Position numbers and translations under genes: made by a program. Of a DNA stretch of 8,355 nt, positions 1-6,455 are shown in pieces; position 1 is the stretch's first letter; each line of letters begins with the position of its first letter. A model generated the notes under the pieces. It searched no databases. It saw only the letters and a list, made by a program, of their open reading frames with translations, and was not told the DNA's origin. This stretch comes from a bacterium (GTDB lineage: Bacteria; Verrucomicrobiota; Kiritimatiellia; UBA8416; CAMZLY01). The stretch spans positions 1 through 8,355 of the forward strand of contig DAOVUR010000073.1 in the NCBI GenBank assembly GCA_030632465.1. The letters are read 5' to 3'.

Positions 1-39
1 ATATTGTTTTATTGAATGAAATAGTCAAGAATTAAAAAG
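1..39. other. AT-rich edge without a recognisable feature
   Basis: These bases follow the stop of the coiled-coil gene. There is no minus-strand ATG and no clear hairpin with T-run. The next gene of the operon presumably starts beyond the window. Confidence 0.5.
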
Positions 40-696
40 TTACAAAATTTCTGAAATAGTAGAACCCTGACCCATAAATCTTCGATAGCTCTCAGGTTGT
101 TCAGTCTCTGGATATGCTTTTTCCAGTCGTTCTAACCACCCACCAGTGTCAATTTCGGTAGAACGTTCAGGTTGCATTATTCTGGTAGTAGAATATTCAA
201 ACGGTTGTACTGCCCCAGTTGGAGGTGCACTTGGCATGCCCCCCATAATTTCCTTCAATCCACGTGAAGCCAATTCCCACTCTTCCTCTTCTGACAATCT
301 CCCCTCCTCCACATCTTTCCTGAATTCAAGCTCCTCCATGCCAAGCTTATATTGCCATTCTCCAGCAGCTTTTTGAGCTGATATGCCCATGCGGGCTAAA
401 GATTCTTCATGCGTAAGCCTTTCTCTCTCAAACTCTTCTTTTTTTACAGCCTGCTCTTCCGTGAACTCTCTTTCCCACAAAGCCTGTTCTTCAGTGAACT
501 CAAGCTCTCTCTCGGCCAATGTATATTGCTTTTCAAATCGCTCTGAAGATTCTCTTAGCTCTTCATAGAACCTATCCATCTCTGAAAGATAGGAAGCACG
601 CTTGAGGGCCTCTCCTTTAAGGACGCCACTGTATGCACCCGGCTCTGTGTATAAAGCTTCTGTTGGTAAGAATGCACCATAGTCTGGATATGCCAT
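40..696 (-). CDS. Glu-rich coiled-coil protein, possible internal virion protein
   Basis: The ATG has AAAGGA about seven bases upstream and sits three bases after the zinc-ribbon stop. The product is 218 aa. Residues 1-33 are Tyr/Pro/Gly-rich and probably unstructured. Residues 35-150 are almost wholly helical and very rich in Glu, Arg and Lys, with aromatic residues spaced by eleven (F43, F54; F67, F78, F89; W114, F125), a hendecad pattern typical of right-handed coiled coils. EFTEEQA occurs twice (66-72 and 77-83). Residues 151-218 are Pro-rich and flexible, ending GSTISEIL. In T7-like phages the genes after the nozzle code for internal core proteins, including the 196-aa gp14, that are ejected into the host; by size and place this protein could play such a role. 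A tail-fibre scaffold or chaperone is an alternative. No sequence signature decides this. Confidence 0.75.
   Translation of the reverse strand: MAYPDYGAFLPTEALYTEPGAYSGVLKGEALKRASYLSEMDRFYEELRESSERFEKQYTLAERELEFTEEQALWEREFTEEQAVKKEEFERERLTHEESLARMGISAQKAAGEWQYKLGMEELEFRKDVEEGRLSEEEEWELASRGLKEIMGGMPSAPPTGAVQPFEYSTTRIMQPERSTEIDTGGWLERLEKAYPETEQPESYRRFMGQGSTISEIL
449..501 (-). repeat. 33-bp-period tandem repeat in the coiled-coil gene
   Basis: Two 20-base units at 449-468 and 482-501 match at 18 of 20 positions, exactly 33 bases apart. They encode the two EFTEEQA copies, eleven residues apart, so the repeat equals one hendecad. It points to recent unit duplication in the coil. Confidence 0.75.
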
Positions 697-699
697 TGT

Positions 700-1059
700 T
701 TATTTCCTTTCTTTTAAAATTTCTTTAATCGATTTTTTGCTATATTGAGCATGGTAACATCTATTGCAAAACCATTGACTTTTTAAATCTTCCCCAACTT
801 GATTTCTTGGCGTTGTATTGACCGGATAAATACTCATATTTGTTGAGCACTTAGGGCATTCCAGAGCAATTTCTATCCATTGGTTGTTTAATTTAACAGA
901 TTTTTTTTCCAGCTTTATTTTTTCAGCCTTCACCTCTTCAACATATTTTATAAAATCCCCAATAGGGACATTATGCCTCTTGATATGATTTATTAGGGTT
1001 ACTATGTCTTGAAGCTGACCAAGGCTAAATCCAAATGATTCAAATATGTTTTTCATCAT
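700..1059 (-). CDS. Small zinc-ribbon protein of unknown function
   Basis: I start the gene at ATG 1059 (119 aa; a second ATG follows at once), four bases after the preceding TAA. The frame is open further upstream to a TTG at 1266, but that would overlap the 416-aa gene by 203 bases, has no SD, and adds no recognisable motif. Residues 1-42 form helices (SLGQLQDIVTLINHIKRHNV), residues 42-58 are a Lys/Glu-rich helix, then comes a four-Cys ribbon: CPKC (68-71) and CNRC (98-101) with 26 residues between, containing YPVNTTPRNQVGED and SQWF. The C-terminus is basic (KKSIKEILKERK). Such knuckles usually hold one structural Zn ion and may contact nucleic acid or protein. It is coupled to a coiled-coil gene three bases downstream. 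In a late operon it could be a small virion or assembly protein, or a regulator. No specific function can be given. Confidence 0.75.
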   Translation of the reverse strand: MMKNIFESFGFSLGQLQDIVTLINHIKRHNVPIGDFIKYVEEVKAEKIKLEKKSVKLNNQWIEIALECPKCSTNMSIYPVNTTPRNQVGEDLKSQWFCNRCYHAQYSKKSIKEILKERK

Positions 1060-1063
1060 AACA

Positions 1064-2314
1064 TTAACACTCCCAAACGTAACGAAGATACGATGTGGCC
1101 CTAATATGGTTTCCACAGGTATATTGGCATTCTTCCCATTCAGCCTCCGGAATACATTGGTCAAAGGCTCCTGTACAACTTTGTGCCAATACTGGGCCTG
1201 AATAACAATCACATTGAGCCTTTTGCCAAGTACAATATTCTCTATATTTTCCAGCAGTTTTTTCAACGCTACAACCAGGGACTAGCCACCAGAAAAACCC
1301 CCCCCCGGAACAACTGCCATCAGTAGAATCTGTATTGTGTTCTTCCAATACCCATTGCCCTACGGTACTTCTAACATATCCTGTGGTCGAGTTTTCGCAA
1401 GCGTCAGTAACCGTTATTTCTGCCCCGCCACAAGACTCTGCGTCTGCGTTAAGAGTATTACTAACACCTGCCGTCTGAGTAGAATTGAGGGTAAAGCCTG
1501 TCCCGGATACCGACCAGTCATATGGCCCAAGTCCATCCGCAACGAAGACGCCAACACTATCGCTCTGAGCTACCGTTTCAGCGCTACTGCCATAATCCCA
1601 ATCAAAATCAACTATATCAATACAGGGATCGCAAGAAGATTCTATGGTTATACAACCACAACTGGCACCCTTAATTCCATAAATGGATTTTGCAGCAACT
1701 GCCGGTTTGACTTGGCCTTTTTCAATCGGAACAAGGGCACCACCAACTAAGTATATTCCAACAGGCATCCCCGCAACCACAGTTTCAAAAGTTTGACTTA
1801 CTAATGTATGTGTAGATGCGGAGCCACAAATTGTAACAGACCCATTTGCGTTTTCAGGAAAGGTTAACAGATAATCTTGCTCGTCCCAAGCGCCAGCCTC
1901 GGTTCCTGATAGTTCTGACAATGTGACGCCTATCGTATCTTCTGCGATTTGTGCAGTGAAATTAAACTCTCCTGTAAAAAGATAGGAAGCATTAAGTGTT
2001 ATTATAACTTGCTCCTCGATACAAGCACCCGTTCTGGCAATATCCCAGCGACACTTAGCCTCACCAAAATCAAAAATGTGCAAGCCTCCATATGGCACTC
2101 CGCTGGCAATTGGCCCTAAAAAACTATGCCTCTTCTTTGGCTTATACTTAAAATCTGGAAGACTTAAATGCATCTTTGGATATTCATCAATAAGATAAGG
2201 CTTCTCCATCATACTTTCTTGAGTATTAGATTGTTTAAGATATCTAACCGGCTCGCGAAAGAAATCAGCAATGCTCAACTTAAGTCCATAATATGGTCTT
2301 CTATTGCTATACAT
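1064..2314 (-). CDS. Putative virion surface protein: Ig-like domain plus Cys-rich tail
   Basis: The start overlaps the preceding stop (TAATG), with only a weak GAG nearby, so translation is likely coupled to the nozzle gene. The 416-aa product has a basic, Tyr-rich N-terminus (1-65), a beta-rich middle (95-200), a Cys cluster (C219, C221, C228, C231), an Ig-like segment (about 250-318) with GLGPYDWSVSGTGF and the closing strand AEITVTDACENSTTGYVRST, and a tail (320-416) carrying C335, C348, C361, C368, C370, C380, C387, C396, C400 and C416. Nineteen Cys in all is unusual for a protein folded in the cytoplasm and suggests disulfides or metal. Ig-like folds on phages usually mediate weak surface binding. 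No signal peptide is seen, as expected for a virion protein. A G9 run encodes G337-G339. I cannot name the family. A tail appendage or receptor-contact role is inferred from domain type and position after the nozzle. Confidence 0.65.
   Translation of the reverse strand: MYSNRRPYYGLKLSIADFFREPVRYLKQSNTQESMMEKPYLIDEYPKMHLSLPDFKYKPKKRHSFLGPIASGVPYGGLHIFDFGEAKCRWDIARTGACIEEQVIITLNASYLFTGEFNFTAQIAEDTIGVTLSELSGTEAGAWDEQDYLLTFPENANGSVTICGSASTHTLVSQTFETVVAGMPVGIYLVGGALVPIEKGQVKPAVAAKSIYGIKGASCGCITIESSCDPCIDIVDFDWDYGSSAETVAQSDSVGVFVADGLGPYDWSVSGTGFTLNSTQTAGVSNTLNADAESCGGAEITVTDACENSTTGYVRSTVGQWVLEEHNTDSTDGSCSGGGFFWWLVPGCSVEKTAGKYREYCTWQKAQCDCYSGPVLAQSCTGAFDQCIPEAEWEECQYTCGNHIRATSYLRYVWEC
1070..1074 (-). 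promoter_or_regulatory. Shine-Dalgarno for the zinc-ribbon gene
   Basis: GGGAG lies ten bases before the first ATG (1059-1057) and just before the TAA that ends the 416-aa gene. The junction reads TAATGTTATGATG. A two-codon frame ATG-TTA-TGA starts inside the stop region and ends in TGATG, overlapping the second in-frame ATG, so stop-and-restart translation is plausible. Confidence 0.6.
1298..1306 (-). repeat. Homopolymeric G9 tract followed by T5 inside a coding sequence
   Basis: On the coding strand GGG GGG GGG is followed by TTT TTC, encoding G337-G339 and F340-F341 of the 416-aa protein. Reading through with nine Gs gives the full protein. One G fewer leads to TAG at 1284-1282 (343 aa); one G more leads to TAG at 1271-1269 (348 aa). 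Either change removes the Cys-rich tail from C348 onward. Confidence 0.8.
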
Positions 2315-4740
2315 TATAGCTCTAACAACCCCCTTGCTTCAAGTTCATAAAGCATAGACCATATTTCCATTTCTTGGTCTACGGTATCAAGCGAAAACTC
2401 AATCTGAAAACAGGAACATCCTTGTACGCTTATATCTAAGTTTTTAGTTGTAAGTCCCTCACCACTCGACACCATGCTTATTGCCGATGGTATTGACAAG
2501 GTAGTTCCACTCGTAGCCATATTCTTAAAAAGTTTGGTCGTAATGGTACCAGCGGCCCGTGCCTTCAAGACAGTCCAGAGCCTTCTAAGCGTAAAACTTA
2601 GAGAAATACCCAACTCTTCCTCTGGTGCAATAGCTCTCGTCTTGATTGAATGATTAATTGCCACATCGGCATTGGAGGTATTCTTATCGGCAGTATCATT
2701 CTCAAGCTTCATTACGAACCCACCGGAAGAGCCACCATATGTATAATATCTATCGTCTGAACCTTTTATATTGATGGCCGTATCAATCGCAATTTCCCTA
2801 TCCCATGCCGGATACCATTCTCCCAACACATAATTATAAACCAGTTCTTTGGCTGGTAGTAATAAATGATATTCATTATTAATAGGATCTATATATGCCT
2901 GCCTATTCTTTATATTGGCCGCCCCAATACAATTGCTATATTCTTGATTGAAATAATCATCAACCGGCAATGAAACCTTCCTTGGCTTTCTACCATCAAG
3001 AACATAAACCCCATCTACATCCTGCCAAATAGCAATACTCAATGGTTCGTCAGAATGCATCCCGGGGAAGCCTATCTCCACCATGTGGGCAGTTTTTGGA
3101 CTGGCGAGGCCGACAGTATCCGCAACCTTTAAGACGCCAAATGTAGCCGGTGAGAAGCCCTCCAATAGGAATATGGAATTTTCCTTAAATACCAAAAGCT
3201 CATTGTAAAATCTAATCGCACACACAACTTCAGTCATATCTCCAAAGGCATCTGTATATCCACTATCAGAACCAGAGAAGCAGTCTGGTCTTCTGGTTGC
3301 ACTGTAGCGCATCCTGTTTGGATATTCCGGGTCACCCCATATAAACAGTCTGGATTTAAACTCAACACAACCAGCATAATTTGGAAGCGATTCCGGAAAG
3401 TGAGCTGCAACTGCAAGATAAATCCTGGTATCAGCAGACAGCGCTACGTCCCAACTAATTCGATACCAATAGCCTGGAATATTATCCCCTTCAAAAGTTC
3501 TTTGCTGTGGGGTGATGGCCGTGGCATTAAAAAAGATAGAACCTGATTGTGAAAAGCTTTTAGTTGTACCTCCGTCAAGGGTTGTGTCTATAATTCCAGT
3601 AGTAACGGCAGCCCAACTATCTCCATTCCAATAATCGATTTGATCCACAACGGCTGCGTCAACATTACCATAACCAACTGGAACCCCAAACCCAAAACCA
3701 GTGGCAGGTTCAACCGTTTTAATATAAAGATAATCATCGGTAGCTGCGCTGGAAATATCTAAATATTGCGAAGTTGATTCATTACTAACATCTCCAAGAA
3801 CTTCCTGATATTCTATAGCTGAATGATTATAAAATCGAACACCACCACACCATTCAAATATTCCATTCCATTTATTGCTCATTTCGTGCATATCGCTTTT
3901 GACGGTGCATGCGGTTAGATCTACAGAGCCACTCATTGCGCCACTCCAGCTTACCTGATACACATATCCCATAACAAGGCCTATCGTTCTCATAGTGTCA
4001 GACGCAGAGGCTGTCCATGTAACAGTACCACTTTTAGCCAAGGTCTTACCGCTATCTTCAGTTCCATCGCTCAAGCTCGACACTGCCGTCCACGAACCTG
4101 CCCTCCAAGCCTTAACTACCATTGTTACAGAATTAGTATTTAGACCAGTACCAAGCGTGAGAACCATTCCATCTGCTGGCTCATTGGTAATGACATAAAA
4201 AACATCAGTTGCTGCGCCAAGGATAACGGCCTCGGTATCTGACCTATCATCTGTTACATTCCTAGTATAATCAACATATGCAGTTTCGCTTATGTCATAA
4301 ACAAACAATCCGAGCGGATATGGGTTATCGCCACCCCATGCCAGTATCCCGGAAGTTTCATCTGTATAGTGAAACCTATCCTCTACCATACATGAAAACC
4401 CAGGAGTTGCACCTACAGCTACCCCAAGCGTTGTACCAAAAGCCGTACCACCAGTTGGTGGATCGTTGGTAGAATTAAGCAGTAATGAATTAGCCTGAGC
4501 TATAAAGTGATAATCGTTATTCCTTGGATGTGTGAATTGGTGTAAGCTTTTAATTGCTGCGCCACTCTCTGCCGCCGTTGTATTGTGAAGAGAGCATCCC
4601 TTTCTTGCCTTCCAGCCACCGCCAGAACTTACCTTCCTTATATTCTCACCACCAGCAATGCCACCATTTGGTAATAATGTGGCTGGAATAACTCCATTAT
4701 ACTGACCTGTGAATTTTTCTTTGAATAGTTTATTAGCCAT
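2314..4740 (-). CDS. Putative tail nozzle / neck hub protein, beta-propeller-like (T7 gp12 / P22 gp10 type)
   Basis: The ATG follows AAGGA by about six bases and lies eight bases after the adaptor-like gene. The product is 808 aa, close to the 794 aa of T7 gp12. Residues 1-50 hold FTGQYNGVIPATLLPNGGIA and a Gly-rich GGENIRKVSSGGGWKARKG, resembling the opening of podovirus nozzle and stabilisation proteins (parameter loading, then 'red' blades). Blade-like strands follow (FHYTDETSGILAWGGD, 123-138). Residues about 167-275 and 325-441 are related copies of an all-beta domain. After them come FKSRLFIWGDPEYPNRMRYS (461-480), ELLVFKENSIFLLEG (514-528), a DGVYVLDGRKPRKVS stretch and LVYNYVLGEWYPAW (633-646), typical of propeller-type structural proteins that wrap the tail end. 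The C-terminal 700-808 has a beta-sandwich feel. It would form the tube through which DNA leaves. A generic virion protein is the fallback. Confidence 0.55.
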   Translation of the reverse strand: MANKLFKEKFTGQYNGVIPATLLPNGGIAGGENIRKVSSGGGWKARKGCSLHNTTAAESGAAIKSLHQFTHPRNNDYHFIAQANSLLLNSTNDPPTGGTAFGTTLGVAVGATPGFSCMVEDRFHYTDETSGILAWGGDNPYPLGLFVYDISETAYVDYTRNVTDDRSDTEAVILGAATDVFYVITNEPADGMVLTLGTGLNTNSVTMVVKAWRAGSWTAVSSLSDGTEDSGKTLAKSGTVTWTASASDTMRTIGLVMGYVYQVSWSGAMSGSVDLTACTVKSDMHEMSNKWNGIFEWCGGVRFYNHSAIEYQEVLGDVSNESTSQYLDISSAATDDYLYIKTVEPATGFGFGVPVGYGNVDAAVVDQIDYWNGDSWAAVTTGIIDTTLDGGTTKSFSQSGSIFFNATAITPQQRTFEGDNIPGYWYRISWDVALSADTRIYLAVAAHFPESLPNYAGCVEFKSRLFIWGDPEYPNRMRYSATRRPDCFSGSDSGYTDAFGDMTEVVCAIRFYNELLVFKENSIFLLEGFSPATFGVLKVADTVGLASPKTAHMVEIGFPGMHSDEPLSIAIWQDVDGVYVLDGRKPRKVSLPVDDYFNQEYSNCIGAANIKNRQAYIDPINNEYHLLLPAKELVYNYVLGEWYPAWDREIAIDTAINIKGSDDRYYTYGGSSGGFVMKLENDTADKNTSNADVAINHSIKTRAIAPEEELGISLSFTLRRLWTVLKARAAGTITTKLFKNMATSGTTLSIPSAISMVSSGEGLTTKNLDISVQGCSCFQIEFSLDTVDQEMEIWSMLYELEARGLLEL
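3418..4242 (-). repeat. Duplicated beta domain within the nozzle-like protein
   Basis: Residues about 167-275 (4242-3916) and 325-441 (3768-3418) align by eye. Shared landmarks in order: an EPA(D/T)G turn, a Val-rich strand, W-x-GDSW-AV versus W-R-AGSWTAV, an acidic DGT-x-D-x-GKT or DTTLDGGTTK turn, SGT/SGS before an aromatic strand, and GYVYQVSWSGAMS versus GYWYRISWDVALS. DNA similarity between the copies is low, so the duplication is old. Confidence 0.65.
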
Positions 4741-4748
4741 TACAATCC

Positions 4749-5585
4749 TTAATAATCATCAACTGATCTTATGGGTGAGTTAGATGCTACCCTTGTTGAA
4801 ATCCATTCTTCAAGGTCCTCCCTGGCCTGCCTTGTGCGTTCCTGCATATACTTAAAAACAGAAGGCTCAAGGGCGCTTGACGGTTTTACAAGAAGCATAA
4901 GCGATGCCTCTAAAATAATTAAATCGTGAGATTCTTCAGGTAACTCTGAGACCGTACCATAATGGTCTCCAGAAGCAACCGTTCCGGTTATTGTTGCATA
5001 GTATCCTGAACCATCATAATCGCTAATATCTTCAATAATACCAGTTCCAGTTCCATCCACAACCTCAACGCTTACACTGTTATAATAATCATCAGAGCGC
5101 TTGGGCTCATTGGTTAACTCGAACTCAAGTTTGGTAGCTGCGCTATTGGTTCCAGCAGTTCCAGCATGAATACCAGGGACTCTTTGTTGATACCATAATG
5201 TTACCTGGGTAGCATAACCATCTTGATTAACTACGATTGCATCCTTCTGCATGTATGCTTCCACTGTACCGTCATAAACAACAGCGCCAGTAACTCTTGT
5301 TAATCCTCTATCTCTAACATTGCCATGAAGTGTAATAACGCACCCTGAAGATGTCTCTTCCATATAGACAGGTTTGGCGCAATCGTCCGGCAAAGTAATA
5401 ACAGAATCTACCGGAGTTAGGTTGGTTGATTTAATTAGCCAGTCACCCGGAGTGAGAATAAAAAGGTTTGCCACCTTTCTCTGAGCTGCATTAAGCTTGC
5501 GAAGGATATCATTATCGCCCCAATGGGAAGCAACATCCTCTCCAATATTATCTCGAACATCAAGCATCATGTAATAGCTATTCAT
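4749..5585 (-). CDS. Putative head-tail adaptor (podovirus gp11/P22 gp4-like) with inserted beta module
   Basis: The start shares a base with the preceding stop (TAATG) and has GGAG eight bases upstream. The 278-aa product starts with a helical segment (residues 6-45, MMLDVRDNIGEDVASHWGDN then DILRKLNAAQRKVANLF), followed by beta strands (48-135) and a C-terminal helical pair (219-264, SHDLIILEASLMLLVK then a charged helix ending in EEWIS). Helices flanking a beta core fit the ring-forming adaptors that sit under the portal in short-tailed phages, where they bind portal and nozzle. Residues about 145-210 look inserted: SDDYYNSVSVEVVDGTGTG then IIEDISDYDGSGYYATI, a pattern I know from repeated beta modules in phage tail and fibre proteins. 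It precedes an ~800-aa nozzle-like gene, the same order as T7 gp11-gp12. Assignment rests on architecture and context, without detectable signature residues. Confidence 0.5.
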   Translation of the reverse strand: MNSYYMMLDVRDNIGEDVASHWGDNDILRKLNAAQRKVANLFILTPGDWLIKSTNLTPVDSVITLPDDCAKPVYMEETSSGCVITLHGNVRDRGLTRVTGAVVYDGTVEAYMQKDAIVVNQDGYATQVTLWYQQRVPGIHAGTAGTNSAATKLEFELTNEPKRSDDYYNSVSVEVVDGTGTGIIEDISDYDGSGYYATITGTVASGDHYGTVSELPEESHDLIILEASLMLLVKPSSALEPSVFKYMQERTRQAREDLEEWISTRVASNSPIRSVDDY

Positions 5586-5896
5586 TATCTCATCTCCATC
5601 CCTGGCGCAACTCTTCCGGGAACTTGATTGTTTGGCATTTGGACTTCATCATCTCTATTCTGTATATCTTCTTGACCCTCAAGCTTATCAAACTTAAAAC
5701 CCTTCGCTCTATCAACCAATGCACCCATGCTTACCTCAACCTCGGTAAGTGCTTGTCGTATCATGTCAGCATTGTTTAAAGATTTATTAAACTCAGTAGA
5801 TAGCGCCTTGTGTAGTTTGGTTGTTTCCTTGTAGTGCTTCATGAACTGCATCTGCTCTTTGTTTAATTTGAAATTTTCCACTCTTGCTTCAGGCAT
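5585..5896 (-). CDS. Small helical phage protein of unknown function (103 aa)
   Basis: The ATG lies inside the end of the preceding gene (overlap ATGCCTGA). A GGGAGG sits about ten bases upstream, a slightly long spacing that fits coupled translation. Residues 10-65 are predicted to be one or two amphipathic helices with a Lys-rich start (QMQFMKHYKETTKLHKALST), consistent with a short coiled coil or helical hairpin. Residues 66-103 are probably disordered: acidic, then Pro/Gly/Met-rich (MPNNQVPGRVAPGMEMR). No enzyme motif is present. It could be an assembly or chaperone-like factor, or a small neck component, since it is directly coupled to the adaptor-like gene through a TAATG junction. Function is unknown; that it is a real gene is well supported by the overlaps at both ends and the SD. 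Confidence 0.7.
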   Translation of the reverse strand: MPEARVENFKLNKEQMQFMKHYKETTKLHKALSTEFNKSLNNADMIRQALTEVEVSMGALVDRAKGFKFDKLEGQEDIQNRDDEVQMPNNQVPGRVAPGMEMR

Positions 5897-6404
5897 TTGC
5901 TATTACCCTCCCTATACTTATAGACCTTGGTACTTGAAATAGCATTGTGTTGACATAAGTTTTTGTTTCACGAGTAATATCTTCGATTTTGGTCTTGAAG
6001 TCTTTCATTTTTCGTCTTCTATTTTGGTTATCCATTTCGTCAAAATAACCAGTAAGTTCTTTCAGTGTAAACCTACCAGGTTTTCCCCATTGTAGATTTA
6101 GTAGAATGTCAGCACCAAGCTCTCTATATGTTTTGTTTTTCCCCTGAACTGTAGTTACATGGTATGGTTCCCTTCCAAGTTCTTTAGGAAGACTCCATAT
6201 TTCCCATTTCTCACTGGCCCAATCCCATACAACCTCAAAGTCATTGTCAAGCTTTTTTAATTGCTTAACGAATCCTTTATCTGGCTTCATAGCAACATGA
6301 TTCATACTGCGATACTCTGCAAACATTGGTGTCTTCTGGCCCATAATATCAATTGTTGCTTTTCTTGCATTTTTCATACTTGTGTCTGTGGTGATATTTC
6401 CCAT
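5889..6404 (-). CDS. Conserved-looking phage protein of unknown function (171 aa)
   Basis: The ATG at 6404-6402 has GGAGG four bases upstream, a somewhat short but strong site. I do not recognise the family with certainty. What can be seen: a basic N-terminus (residues 1-50, several Lys and Met), then a compact beta segment at 56-70 with FEVVWDWASEKWEIW, then YHVTTVQGKNKTYRELGADI at 81-100, and a helical C-terminal half (113-152) rich in charged residues, including RRRK at 129-132. It ends QVPRSISIGRVIANA. No Cys, signal peptide or membrane span is present. The stop overlaps the next start by eight bases, so translation is probably coupled. The location between the decoration protein and the adaptor-like protein suggests a role in virion assembly, but this is inferred from position only. 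Confidence 0.75.
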   Translation of the reverse strand: MGNITTDTSMKNARKATIDIMGQKTPMFAEYRSMNHVAMKPDKGFVKQLKKLDNDFEVVWDWASEKWEIWSLPKELGREPYHVTTVQGKNKTYRELGADILLNLQWGKPGRFTLKELTGYFDEMDNQNRRRKMKDFKTKIEDITRETKTYVNTMLFQVPRSISIGRVIANA

Positions 6405-6418
6405 GTATCCTCCAGAGA

Positions 6419-6436
6419 GGAGGGGTTTCCCCCTCC
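6419..6436 (-). promoter_or_regulatory. GAAA-tetraloop hairpin next to the SD of the following gene
   Basis: In the 51-base gap after the decoration gene the transcript reads GGAGGGG-GAAA-CCCCTCC, a perfect 7-bp GC-rich stem with a GNRA loop. The 3' arm contains CCTCC, which is also complementary to the GGAGG SD at 6413-6409 only five bases further on. Two exclusive structures are thus possible: the stronger upstream stem leaves the SD free; the weaker 5-bp alternative hides it. No T-run follows, so it is not a standard terminator. Confidence 0.55.
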
Positions 6437-6455
6437 CCTATATATATTAAAATTA

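Noticed and set aside
146..568. Plus-strand open frames opposite the coiled-coil gene
   Set aside because: They are Ser-rich mirror images of Glu-rich codons on the other strand, with no SD or domain signal.
1060..1266. 69-codon upstream extension of the zinc-ribbon gene
   Set aside because: It overlaps the well-formed Cys-rich end of the previous gene, begins with TTG without an SD, and a TAG in the same frame lies just before it at 1284-1282.
1064..1306. Programmed frameshift fusing the 416-aa protein to the zinc-ribbon protein at the G9 tract
   Set aside because: Both alternative frames hit TAG soon after the tract (1284-1282 and 1271-1269), so no fusion can form; only truncation is possible.
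1337..1750. 137-codon plus-strand open frame
   Set aside because: It lies wholly opposite the Ig-domain gene, which shows protein-like composition; the plus-strand product has no recognisable motif.
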